The notes beneath the pieces are model-generated. The model did not search any database and was not told the DNA's origin. It was given only the letters and a program-made list of their open reading frames with translations. Position numbers and translations under genes: made by a program. 54,314 nt of DNA from Acidimicrobiales bacterium (lineage in GTDB: Bacteria > Actinomycetota > Actinomycetes > Mycobacteriales > QHCE01): positions 1 through 54,314 of the forward strand of contig QHCE01000014.1 in assembly GCA_003243955.1 (NCBI GenBank). The letters are read 5' to 3'. Within the stretch, counting starts at the first letter, position 1; each line of letters opens with the position of its first letter. Below, piece by piece: positions 44,161-51,864 of the stretch.

Positions 44161-46622
44161 TTACTTCTTGCATAGGTTCAGGTTGTATTCGCCGCAGTCG
44201 CACCGCAGAGACTCCTCGCGTCCGGGCTGTCCGGTGACGCGAATCCACGGCTCGCACGATGGGCTGGCGCAGGAGAAGAGACGAAGAAACTGTTTACAGG
44301 CTTCCACCACGGGCTCGAAATCGGCCCTGGTCATGGTTGCCCGCTCGTTGTAGTGCACAAGGGCATTAATGGCCCAGCTCTCTCCATCTTGAGCGCGTAT
44401 TACCTCAGGGCGGGCCTTCTTCAGTTCCTTAACTTTCTGCTCGGCCGCCTCGTTTTTCCATGAGTTGGCCGCATCAGCAGCCTTCTTCAACAACGAGTTA
44501 TGCCTACCCTTGACGGCCGAGAGCAGCTCCCCTAGCTCACGACGGCCGTCCTGTCGGAAGGTGACTTGAGCCCGAAGTGCCTCAGCAAGATCGGCCATAG
44601 TCGACTCGAAGCTGCGACGCAGCTTTTGGGCAGCGCCCGGTACGTCGTTCCTGTCGAGATCAGCGTTAATCCGATCCCAGAAATCGGCACCATGCTCGTA
44701 AGCCGGCCCGTCCTCCACCGTCCAGCCATGAAAGTGGGCTTGCGCGGTCTTACTGACAAGACCGGACGATTGCATCTGCTTTGCCCAGACCTCATCGTGT
44801 GTGGTGATAATGAACTGGACGTTTCCGAACCGCTCCTTGAGTAGCCTGCAGAACTGCTTCCGGTGATTACTGTCTACCGACATCACTACATCGTCCAGTA
44901 CAGCAAAACGAAAGTCATCGCCTAGCAACTGCTTGACAAGAGCAAGGTAGAGACACACGCCCATGCCGTCTTGATGCCCCTCGCTGTGGTACGCCCCCGG
45001 CGGGAACATGTCGATGCCGTGGAAAGTCCACCGACAGATTCAACTTTCCGGCACTCGGCCCAAGCTCGGCCCTAAAGGTGGACTCATCATCCGCATTAAT
45101 TACGCGGTAGTAATCGCTGAACTCCTTCTCGACCGTTTGGTACAAGGTGGCGAGCGCTTCATCTGCTGCGGCGCAGTACATCTGATAGACGACACTCGCC
45201 GTTGCCTGTGCCACCGCAGTCTTTACGTGATCGGCTCGAGCAAGGCGGATTCGGATCCAGCGCTCTTGAGCAATGGTCAGAAAGTCCCGAGCTTGGGAAG
45301 TCGCGGTCTGGTCCGGTTTGGCCCGGTTTGGCCCGCAAGGTCTCGAGCAATGCGGCGAGTCCGGCCACCATGCTCGGCGGTATAGCTAATGGGTCTCCAG
45401 CAAGACGACTCTCTTGGTCGACGGTGCTTTCCACCGTGTCGAGCTTGGCTTCGAATGTAGCCAGATCATCCAACCATCCCTGCAGACGGTGCGGCAATTC
45501 AGCAGTACCGAAGTTGGCGACATGGGGCTGGGTCGCTCGGATGAGCTCACATACCTCTCGGAGCTCCTGCACGACGGAGCTGGCAACCGTCTGGACTCGA
45601 TGCTGCAGCACGTCAGCAGCATTGGATCGAGCAAGCTTTTCGGCGAGATACGTTCGAAGCTTTTCCATGTTCTCCCACTCTGTGTCACAGAGCGGACAGA
45701 CATTTTCTGAGACGAGTTGCAGCCCCTTGTCGATGAAGGAGTGCTGTTGCAAAGACAGTAAAATTTCGGGATCGTCAGCGAGTTCTTCGAGCACATTCCT
45801 GAGGTCGTTGACCGCGGTCGTGAGTGCTGTTGTGTTAGTCAACCTATCCGAAAGTGCCTGAACATCTCGAAGCGAAGAGTTTTTGTCGAACGGTTGTTGA
45901 AAACCTTCGACGTCAACGCCAGCGCGTAGGTCTGTTTCCAGCGTGATGGCGCTGAGGGGATCGAGGCCAAGGGTTGTTCGGCGGCTGTTGACCTCGCGTG
46001 CCATCTCCGTGTTCAAGAGCTCGGTCAAGTCGAGGTGGCGGCACATCGCTTCCTCAGCCGCATTCTCCTCGGATTTGGTCCTATCCCTTGCCGACGATGT
46101 CTTGGACCGCGCGGTCTTGAACACCTTCCGAATCTCGTCAATACGGCCAAGCTTCAGCAATGTCTGGACTTCTTCGGCACGCTTGCCGGCTTCGACGAGT
46201 ATGTATTTGATGATCTCCCGGCGAGATAGCGTGAGCTCCGGATGCTGCTGAGCTCGCTCGATTGCTGCTCGCATCGCAGGAGTGTCTGGTTCGAGCGTGC
46301 AGGTTCTGGCGGTATTGACGCTCCGACGCAGTACAGCTTGTTCGCCGGTGGTCGGGTCGCGTACGGTCATCGCCACCTTGGCGGCAGCGGGATTGTCGCG
46401 GCAATGAACATGCGGGCCATGCCTCTGCAAATTCAAGTTACCCGTACCAGTCCCAGCAAGGCGGGCAATGTTACCTGTCAAAGCAAAGTCGATGGCGTCG
46501 ACAACGCCGCTCTTGCCGGAGCCGTTGGGGCCGTAGATGACGAACGATGTAGACCCAAATGTTAAGTCAAGGTTGCGGATACCTCGGAACTCCTCGATAT
46601 GGATGCTTTCGATCTGAATCAC
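44161..46622 (-). pseudogene. SMC/RecF-like AAA ATPase, two frameshifts
   Basis: The intact protein would be about 816 residues. N-terminal part: FRGIRNLDLTF and Walker A GPNGSGKSG (31-39), then coiled-coil-rich sequence with a hook-like CPLC (309-312). C-terminal part: MFPPGAYHSEGHQDGMGVCL (ABC-type signature), Walker B FAVLDDVVMSVDSNHR, H-loop FIITTHDEVWAKQ, and a terminal Cys cluster (CASPSC..CDCG). Frameshift 1 is a perfect 10-bp duplication, GGTTTGGCCC twice at 45315-45334; removing one copy restores the frame. Frameshift 2 is one extra base near 45021. GTG start overlaps the small upstream gene (GTGA). Such ATPases are typical of defence loci. Sequencing error cannot be excluded. Confidence 0.85.
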
Positions 46623-46795
46623 GCGAGCTCGTCTCCGCTGCCGGCCGTAAAGAACTTGACCAGCTCGTCCGCCTTCGGAAGCGGATCGGCTGACAGCGCA
46701 ATCCGTAGGTCGTTGCCAACTGGGTCATTCACCTGTCCGAGGGCCCGGAGCCGCTCAAGGAACGCCTCCAATACCTGCACCTCAATTTCGGACAT
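46619..46795 (-). CDS. small partner protein of SMC-like ATPase
   Basis: A 58-residue acidic, helical protein (SEIEVQVLEAFLERLRALGQ...DPLPKADELVKFFTAGSGDELA). ATG at 46795 follows AGGAGGAAACTGC and the stop overlaps the ATPase start (GTGA), so it is the first cistron of that operon. The frame extends upstream but the extension lacks a ribosome site. Function unknown; tight coupling suggests it binds the ATPase, as small subunits do in several SMC-like defence systems. It appears intact while its partner is broken. Confidence 0.7.
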   Translation of the reverse strand: MSEIEVQVLEAFLERLRALGQVNDPVGNDLRIALSADPLPKADELVKFFTAGSGDELA

Positions 46796-47009
46796 GCAGT
46801 TTCCTCCTGTGTTCATCTTGAGCCTGGAGACTGATGCAATCGGCAGTCTTCCAGTGTCACTCATCGTACTTAAGCGAGAGAGTCCAATCGGGGCTCGTCG
46901 ATCGGTGGATGGGTATGACAGATGTGGAAAGCCGCAGAAACACAAAGGAACTTTGGCATACTACTTGCTTGTACTGCATTAATCCATAAAATGTATTACA
47001 GGGGGTGCC

Positions 47010-47264
47010 ATGCCACCACTGCGCATAGCTGAGGTTGCATGGGACGAAGCCAACTCAGAACATGCGACACTTCGCGTAACAGCAGCCGAGATTGAACAGG
47101 TTCTTTTCGACAGCCATACCGTCATCCGACGCAACAGGAGCGGACGTACAGCTGACTACCTGGCCGATGGCAGAACTCGCGGAGGCCGTGTTGTGAGGAT
47201 TGCCTTCGTGTACGACCTAGAACGTCTTCAAGCGCGACCGATCACAGCATGGGAGGTGCGGTAA
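47010..47264 (+). CDS. BrnT-like toxin
   Basis: An 84-residue protein: VAWDEANSEHATL..VTAAEIEQVLFDSHTVIRRN, then GRTADYLADGRTRGGRVVRIAFVYD and RPITAWEVR. The W.E.N..H....V...E.EQVL....(R)..GRT..G......F.YD...RPITAW order is that of BrnT-type ribonuclease toxins (RelE-like fold). ATG after GGGGGTGCC. Upstream, TTGCTT and TAAAAT spaced 16 bases make a promoter, with an imperfect TGTA..TACA palindrome over it. It overlaps the RHH gene by one base (TAATG). Confidence 0.7.
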   Translation: MPPLRIAEVAWDEANSEHATLRVTAAEIEQVLFDSHTVIRRNRSGRTADYLADGRTRGGRVVRIAFVYDLERLQARPITAWEVR

Positions 47265-47593
47265 TGACAAAGCCGCGTAGTGGGATAGCTGAAGCTGAAA
47301 ACGCCGAATGGCTTTACGAGCACCGCGAGGAACTCGAAACCGGCGAACCTGTCGATATAGAAGTCTCCCCCAACCTGGCCAGTGTGGTCTCCGTACGGTT
47401 TAAACGCGGTGAACTTAGCCAGATCGAGGCAGCGGCCACAGCAGCCGGAATGCCTTTCACGACATACATTCGCGAGGCTGCCCTAGCCGCGAGTGGAATG
47501 ACCGATATCAACCGGGTACGCCGCGACGCAAAGAAACTTCATAAGATCACCGACGACATGTTGACCGCTCTGGGCGAGAAAGCCGCCGCCTGA
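47264..47593 (+). CDS. ribbon-helix-helix antitoxin
   Basis: 109 residues, ATG overlapping the toxin stop (TAATG). The middle reads SVVSVRFKRGELSQIEAAATAAGMPFTTYIREAALAASG, a strand-helix-helix DNA-binding unit typical of RHH repressors, with an N-terminal WLYEHREELETGEPVDIE segment and a C-terminal helix. Gene order is toxin then antitoxin, as in brnTA. It should neutralise the BrnT-like protein and repress the pair. Confidence 0.8.
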   Translation: MTKPRSGIAEAENAEWLYEHREELETGEPVDIEVSPNLASVVSVRFKRGELSQIEAAATAAGMPFTTYIREAALAASGMTDINRVRRDAKKLHKITDDMLTALGEKAAA

Positions 47594-47679
47594 ACGAAGC
47601 ACTTTTCGCGGTGTGACCTAACAGAAGTACGGCAGCATCGCGTTCAGCTGGCATCCGCCCCGGCACAAGTGCCACACTA

Positions 47680-48069
47680 GTGAGTGTGACCGTAGATGAA
47701 GCGGTAGTCATTGCTGCGCTGCGCGCGGCCGGAGCCCAGTTCGCGCTGGCGCACGGCAGCCGGACTGCGGATGGCCCATCGCGTCCCGATAGTGACCTTG
47801 ACATCGGTGCATGGTGGGGAAGCCAAGTACCGGACTCATGGGACGTGCCACTGCCGAGTTACGTCGATCTCGTGGTGCTCAATACCGCACCGCTGTGGCT
47901 CGCGGGCAGGATCGCGCAGCACGGGCAGCTGTTATTTGACGATGATCCGGCGTCGCGGGTTCGGTGGCAGGCGGAGACTCGGTTGCGATATCTCGACGAT
48001 ATCCCTGCCCTACGTAGGCGCTACCAGCAACGAAGCGCCCAGCTAGCCCATGGATCGCACGGTGGTTGA
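47680..48069 (+). CDS. MNT-type minimal nucleotidyltransferase antitoxin
   Basis: Residues 24-45 (LAHGSRTADGPSRPDSDLDIG) carry the GSx10DxD signature of pol-beta-fold minimal nucleotidyltransferases; the third acid is in YVDLVVL (about 67). 129 residues; GTG at 47680 is one of two close start options. In MNT-HEPN modules this protein AMPylates and neutralises the HEPN RNase. The HEPN gene that overlaps its 3' end is truncated here, leaving MNT apparently alone. Confidence 0.82.
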   Translation: MSVTVDEAVVIAALRAAGAQFALAHGSRTADGPSRPDSDLDIGAWWGSQVPDSWDVPLPSYVDLVVLNTAPLWLAGRIAQHGQLLFDDDPASRVRWQAETRLRYLDDIPALRRRYQQRSAQLAHGSHGG

Positions 48070-48175
48070 TGCCGAGCGGCTGGACCGTTTACTGAGCCGG
48101 GTTGCAGACGATATTGCTGTACTGACCGCACTTTGGGCTGTGGCCAGCACACCCTTCACAGCTCCGGCCTCCTGA
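48050..48175 (+). pseudogene. truncated HEPN (DUF86) toxin
   Basis: ATG at 48050 overlaps the MNT gene by 20 bases. Forty-one codons follow: MDRTVVDAERLDRLLSRVAD, then DIAVLTALWAVASTPF and a TGA. This is the first helix of a DUF86 HEPN protein; the usual ~130-residue helical bundle and the catalytic Rx4-6H motif are absent. The next bases run into the end of terC, so the 3' part has been deleted. Confidence 0.7.
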
Positions 48176-48179
48176 CCGA

Positions 48180-49181
48180 TCAGTTGATGCCGCTACGGGC
48201 CATTAATCGTGGGTCACGTTCTTCTTTTGGGCTTTTCGCCAAGCTGACCGCAGCTGTAACCCCCAGCGTCACAACGATCACGCCCAGTGATAGCCAGATG
48301 GGGAGGTGCGGCGCCCAAGAGATGGGCTCCCCGCCATTGATGAAACCGATTTGATTCTCATTCATAGCCTCTAACGCGAGCTTCACTCCGATGAACCCCA
48401 GAATCACCGCTAAGCCGCGGCTCAGATACACCAACCGCTCCAACAGATGGCCGAGCAGAAAGTACAGTTGCCGCAGCCCCATCAGCGCGAAAACGTTGGC
48501 CGCGAATACTAGGTAGGCCTCTTTGGTGAGCCCAAAAATGGCCGGAATGGAGTCTACGGCGAAGAGTAGATCGGCCGTGCCGATAGCCACCATCACCACG
48601 ATCATGGGGGTGAACAGCTTGCGGCTGCCACGTGTAACACGCAGATTGCCGGAGTCATAATCGTCGGTCATGGGCAGTACGCGACGCGAACATCGCACTA
48701 GCGCGTTTTCTTTATACTCCACATGATCATCAGAGCAGGCGAGTTGATAGGCGGTATACAGCAGAAATGCACCGAAGATATAAAAGACCCAGATGAATTG
48801 GTTGATGGCCGCGGCGCCGGCCGCGATGAACACCCCCCGCATCAGCAGCGCCAACACGATGGCCGCCATCAACACTTTCTGCTGATAGCCGCGGGGCACG
48901 CAAAATCTGCTCATGATGATCACGAACACGAACAGGTTATCCACGCTCAAGCTGTATTCGGTGACCCAACCCGCGAAGAATTGGCCACCATATCTGGGAC
49001 CGGCAAAGAGCAGAACAGCTAAACCAAATAGCACCGCTAGGGCAACGTAGAAGATCACCCAGAAGCTGGATTCGCGCGTCGACGGTTCATGCGGTCGGCG
49101 CCCTATGATGATCAGATCGGCCAGTAGAATCGCGACAAGTGCACTAGCCGTGGCAATCCACAGCCAAATAGGCACATTCAT
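48180..49181 (-). CDS. terC: TerC family membrane protein (metal/alanine exporter type)
   Basis: Polytopic protein of the TerC family, about nine helices in 333 residues. Family blocks: TEYSLSVDNLFVFVIIMSRFCVP (Asp-Asn in helix 3, about 72-94) and GTADLLFAVDSIPAIFGLTKE (about 204-224), each containing the conserved acidic residues, and FALMGLRQLYFLLGHLLERLVYL. The start is the ATG at 49181 with GGAAGG; a frame extension to 49250 falls inside a riboswitch-like leader. TerC proteins are linked to Mn2+ export and metalation of secreted proteins, which agrees with the yybP-ykoY-type element upstream. Confidence 0.92.
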   Translation of the reverse strand: MNVPIWLWIATASALVAILLADLIIIGRRPHEPSTRESSFWVIFYVALAVLFGLAVLLFAGPRYGGQFFAGWVTEYSLSVDNLFVFVIIMSRFCVPRGYQQKVLMAAIVLALLMRGVFIAAGAAAINQFIWVFYIFGAFLLYTAYQLACSDDHVEYKENALVRCSRRVLPMTDDYDSGNLRVTRGSRKLFTPMIVVMVAIGTADLLFAVDSIPAIFGLTKEAYLVFAANVFALMGLRQLYFLLGHLLERLVYLSRGLAVILGFIGVKLALEAMNENQIGFINGGEPISWAPHLPIWLSLGVIVVTLGVTAAVSLAKSPKEERDPRLMARSGIN

Positions 49182-49224
49182 AAAAACCTTCCGGTCGACA
49201 GGGTCAGCTTTGAGCCGATCGTTT

Positions 49225-49345
49225 CTCGAACCGGAGGTCTCTTCCGCCATAGCTGCTAAGCGACGACCGAGGGAACCGGGCCGGCATGACGACTAGCCGA
49301 CCGTGATGACGATTCCGCCGCGAAGGAATACTCCCCTCCACCCAC
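49225..49345 (-). promoter_or_regulatory. probable yybP-ykoY (Mn2+) riboswitch upstream of terC
   Basis: Read on the - strand, GGAGGGGAGTA (5' part, about 49329-49339) begins the element. It continues through CCGTCATCACGG-like and CCGGCCCGGTTCCCTCGG stems and closes with GAAGAGACCTCCGG (about 49229-49243). GGGGAGTA at the start and GAGACC at the end are the two conserved Mn2+-binding loop sequences of yybP-ykoY. It sits 45 bases before the terC ribosome site, the usual partner gene of this class. Confidence 0.75.
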
Positions 49346-49425
49346 TACCTTATCCGGGGGCCGGATTGCTCAAAACCCGGCACCCCGTGCGCATCTATGC
49401 GATAGAGCGCTCCCAATCAATTTCA

Positions 49426-49623
49426 GCCAAGGCTGCAGGAGCCACGTGTTCTTTATTGAGCGTGGAGCCGATTCAGCTGGATGGCTGGCAAGGCCGCAGG
49501 AGCCGCCGCGTACGCCATATCTCCCAACTTCGCCCGAAGCGCAGCGGAGCAGGTACACAAGGCGATCGCCCGGGTGCGGGTGTCCCGCACAAGCACAGCG
49601 CCGCCAGGCTCCAGCTGAATCGG
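49426..49623. repeat. palindromic element behind uvrB, related core
   Basis: CCGATTCAGCTGGA (49468-49481) and TCCAGCTGAATCGG (49610-49623) are perfect 14-bp inverted repeats enclosing 128 bases. Inside is GGCAAGGCCGCAGGAGCCGC, shared with the elements at 2801 and 34174, plus CAAGGCGAT also shared. Just outside, at 49426-49443, is a diverged second copy of the core (GCCAAGGCTGCAGGAGCC) followed by a CCACG/CGTGG hairpin (49442-49465). The right arm ends four bases from the uvrB stop, so it could also act as its 3' hairpin. The rest of the terC-uvrB gap shows nothing coding. Confidence 0.7.
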
Positions 49624-49627
49624 CCGC

Positions 49628-51748
49628 CTAAGAAGCGGCGGTCATGGATCTCAGCTCCTTTTTGAGTTCATGGATTTCGTCGCGGATTCGCCCCGCCAGT
49701 TCAAACTGCAGCTCTCTCGCGGCGCTGAGCATTTGTTCATTGAGGTTGGCTATGAGGTCGGCTAGCTCAGCTTGCGCCATCCCAGTACCGCGAGCGAGGA
49801 CCTCACTCCCCCTCCGCGAAGACAGCCCGGGAACGGGCGATTTACCACGGCTTTGCTGGCGCCCGCTGCCACCAAGCAGTTCGCTGTTGTCGGTATCTTC
49901 GGCGGAGCGATAGATGCCATCTAAAATGTCTACAATCTTTTTCCGCAGCGGCTGCGGATCGATGCCGTGCGCAGTGTTGTAGGACAGCTGCTTAGCGCGC
50001 CGCCGATCGGTTTCGTCGATCGCCCGTTGCATGGATTTGGTGACGGTGTCGGCATACATGTGGACCTGGCCGGAAACGTTTCGGGCTGCCCGCCCAATGG
50101 TTTGGATCAGTGAGGTTTCACTGCGCAGGAATCCTTCTTTGTCCGCGTCGAGGATAGAAACCAAGGAGACTTCAGGCAGGTCGAGCCCTTCCCGAAGTAG
50201 GTTGATTCCGACCAGCACGTCGTAGTCACCTTTGCGGAGCTGACGCAGCAGCTCCACCCGGCGCAACGTGTCTACCTCTGAGTGCAGGTAGCGCACCCGA
50301 ATACCGAGTTCGAGCAGATAGTCAGTGAGGTCTTCAGACATTTTCTTGGTGAGGGTGGTAACTAAGACGCGCTCATCGCGCTGCGCCCGCACTCTAATCT
50401 CGTGGACCAGGTCGTCGATCTGCCCTTTGGTGGGTTTGACTACCAGCTCAGGATCGAGCAGGCCGGTGGGTCGAATCACCTGCTCTACGAACTCACCCCC
50501 GGTGCGGCCCAGCTCGTATGACCCTGGGGTAGCGGACAAGTACACGGTCTGACCCACACGCTCCAGGAATTCATTAAACTTCAGCGGACGGTTATCCATA
50601 GCGCTGGGTAGTCGGAATCCGTGCTCCACCAGGGTACGTTTCCGGGACGCATCGCCCTCATACATGCCGCCGATCTGCGGTATAGAGACGTGAGACTCAT
50701 CTACGGTCAGCAAAAAATCGTCTGGGAAGTAGTCGAGCAAACAGTTTGGTGCCGAACCGGGCGGCCGCCCATCAATGTGCTGCGAATAGTTCTCTATGCC
50801 GGAGCAAAAGCCAACCTGTTGCATCATCTCAATGTCGTAGGCAGTTCGCATCCGTAGCCGCTGTGCTTCCAGCAGTTTGCCTTGGCGCTCCAGTTCGGCC
50901 AATCGCTCCGCGAGTTCGATCTGGATAGCCGAAATGGCGCGTTCCATTCGTTCCGGGCCGGCCGCGTAATGCGTGGCTGGAAACACCCGAACAGCGCTGG
51001 TTTCCCGGACTACTTCTCCAGTGAGGGGGTGGAGGTAGTACAGTTTTTCGACCTCGTCGCCGAACATTTCGATGCGCACCGCGAGCTCTTCATATACCGG
51101 AAAAACTTCGATAGTGTCTCCCCGCACACGGAACGTGCCGCGGGTGAAAGCTACGTCGTTTCTGGTGTACTGCACGTCGACCAATCGGCGCAGCAGAGCG
51201 TCCCGATCATGTTGCTGGCCCAGCTCCAGCTGCACACTGTGCTCCAGGTACTCCTGGGGAGCGCCAAGGCCATAAATGCACGACACGGTTGCCACCACAA
51301 TCACATCACGCCGAGTGAGCAAGCTCATGGTTGCCGAGTGGCGCAGCCGCTCCACCTCGTCATTAACCGAGGAGTCTTTCTCGATGTAGGTATCGCTGTG
51401 TGGGACGTACGCCTCGGGCTGGTAGTAGTCGTAGTAGGAGACGAAGTACTCCACCGCGTTGTCGGGGAAGAACTGCCGAAGCTCATTTGCCATTTGCGCG
51501 GCAAGTGTCTTATTGGGTTCAATCACCAGCGTGGGACGTTGCAGTTTCTCTACTAGCCACGCGGTGGTAGCGGATTTGCCGGTGCCAGTGGCACCTAGCA
51601 GCACAATGTCTTTCTCCCCATCCCGGATACGTCGTTCCAAGTCAGCAATCGCCCGCGGCTGATCACCTGAAGGGTCGTAATCGCTGACCATCCGAAACGG
51701 CGCGGCCGAGCGGGCGGCTTCGGTCGGTGCTTGCACAGAAGGTGACAT
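49628..51748 (-). CDS. uvrB: excinuclease ABC subunit B
   Basis: DNA damage-verifying helicase of nucleotide excision repair. Walker [14 protein letters not shown] (about 50-62), the damage-inserting beta-hairpin region [13 protein letters not shown] (about 94-106), Walker B/DEAD-type [11 protein letters not shown] (about 340), motif [20 protein letters not shown] and QTIGRAARN, and a C-terminal UVR domain for UvrA/UvrC contact ([39 protein letters not shown]). ATG at 51748 is preferred to an in-frame upstream start; 706 residues fits the family. No clear LexA box was found upstream. Confidence 0.97.
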   Translation of the reverse strand: MSPSVQAPTEAARSAAPFRMVSDYDPSGDQPRAIADLERRIRDGEKDIVLLGATGTGKSATTAWLVEKLQRPTLVIEPNKTLAAQMANELRQFFPDNAVEYFVSYYDYYQPEAYVPHSDTYIEKDSSVNDEVERLRHSATMSLLTRRDVIVVATVSCIYGLGAPQEYLEHSVQLELGQQHDRDALLRRLVDVQYTRNDVAFTRGTFRVRGDTIEVFPVYEELAVRIEMFGDEVEKLYYLHPLTGEVVRETSAVRVFPATHYAAGPERMERAISAIQIELAERLAELERQGKLLEAQRLRMRTAYDIEMMQQVGFCSGIENYSQHIDGRPPGSAPNCLLDYFPDDFLLTVDESHVSIPQIGGMYEGDASRKRTLVEHGFRLPSAMDNRPLKFNEFLERVGQTVYLSATPGSYELGRTGGEFVEQVIRPTGLLDPELVVKPTKGQIDDLVHEIRVRAQRDERVLVTTLTKKMSEDLTDYLLELGIRVRYLHSEVDTLRRVELLRQLRKGDYDVLVGINLLREGLDLPEVSLVSILDADKEGFLRSETSLIQTIGRAARNVSGQVHMYADTVTKSMQRAIDETDRRRAKQLSYNTAHGIDPQPLRKKIVDILDGIYRSAEDTDNSELLGGSGRQQSRGKSPVPGLSSRRGSEVLARGTGMAQAELADLIANLNEQMLSAARELQFELAGRIRDEIHELKKELRSMTAAS

Positions 51749-51864
51749 GCCCTCTACCGTACGACCAGCATGTGACAACCGCCTCGCGGCGCCCTCATTC
51801 GGGTTCACCGGGCGAACGCGGAACTATTCTCTGCCTGGGAGAGACCAAATTGGCTCAGGTGTGC

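Noticed and set aside
49182-49250. Longer TerC N-terminus
   Set aside because: The extension overlaps the 3' strand of the riboswitch-like leader, while ATG 49181 has a good ribosome site and begins directly before the first helix.
51749-51830. LexA (SOS) box upstream of uvrB
   Set aside because: Only an imperfect GTTCGC/GTGAAC pair with short spacing is visible; the actinobacterial TCGAAC-N4-GTTCGA form is not there.
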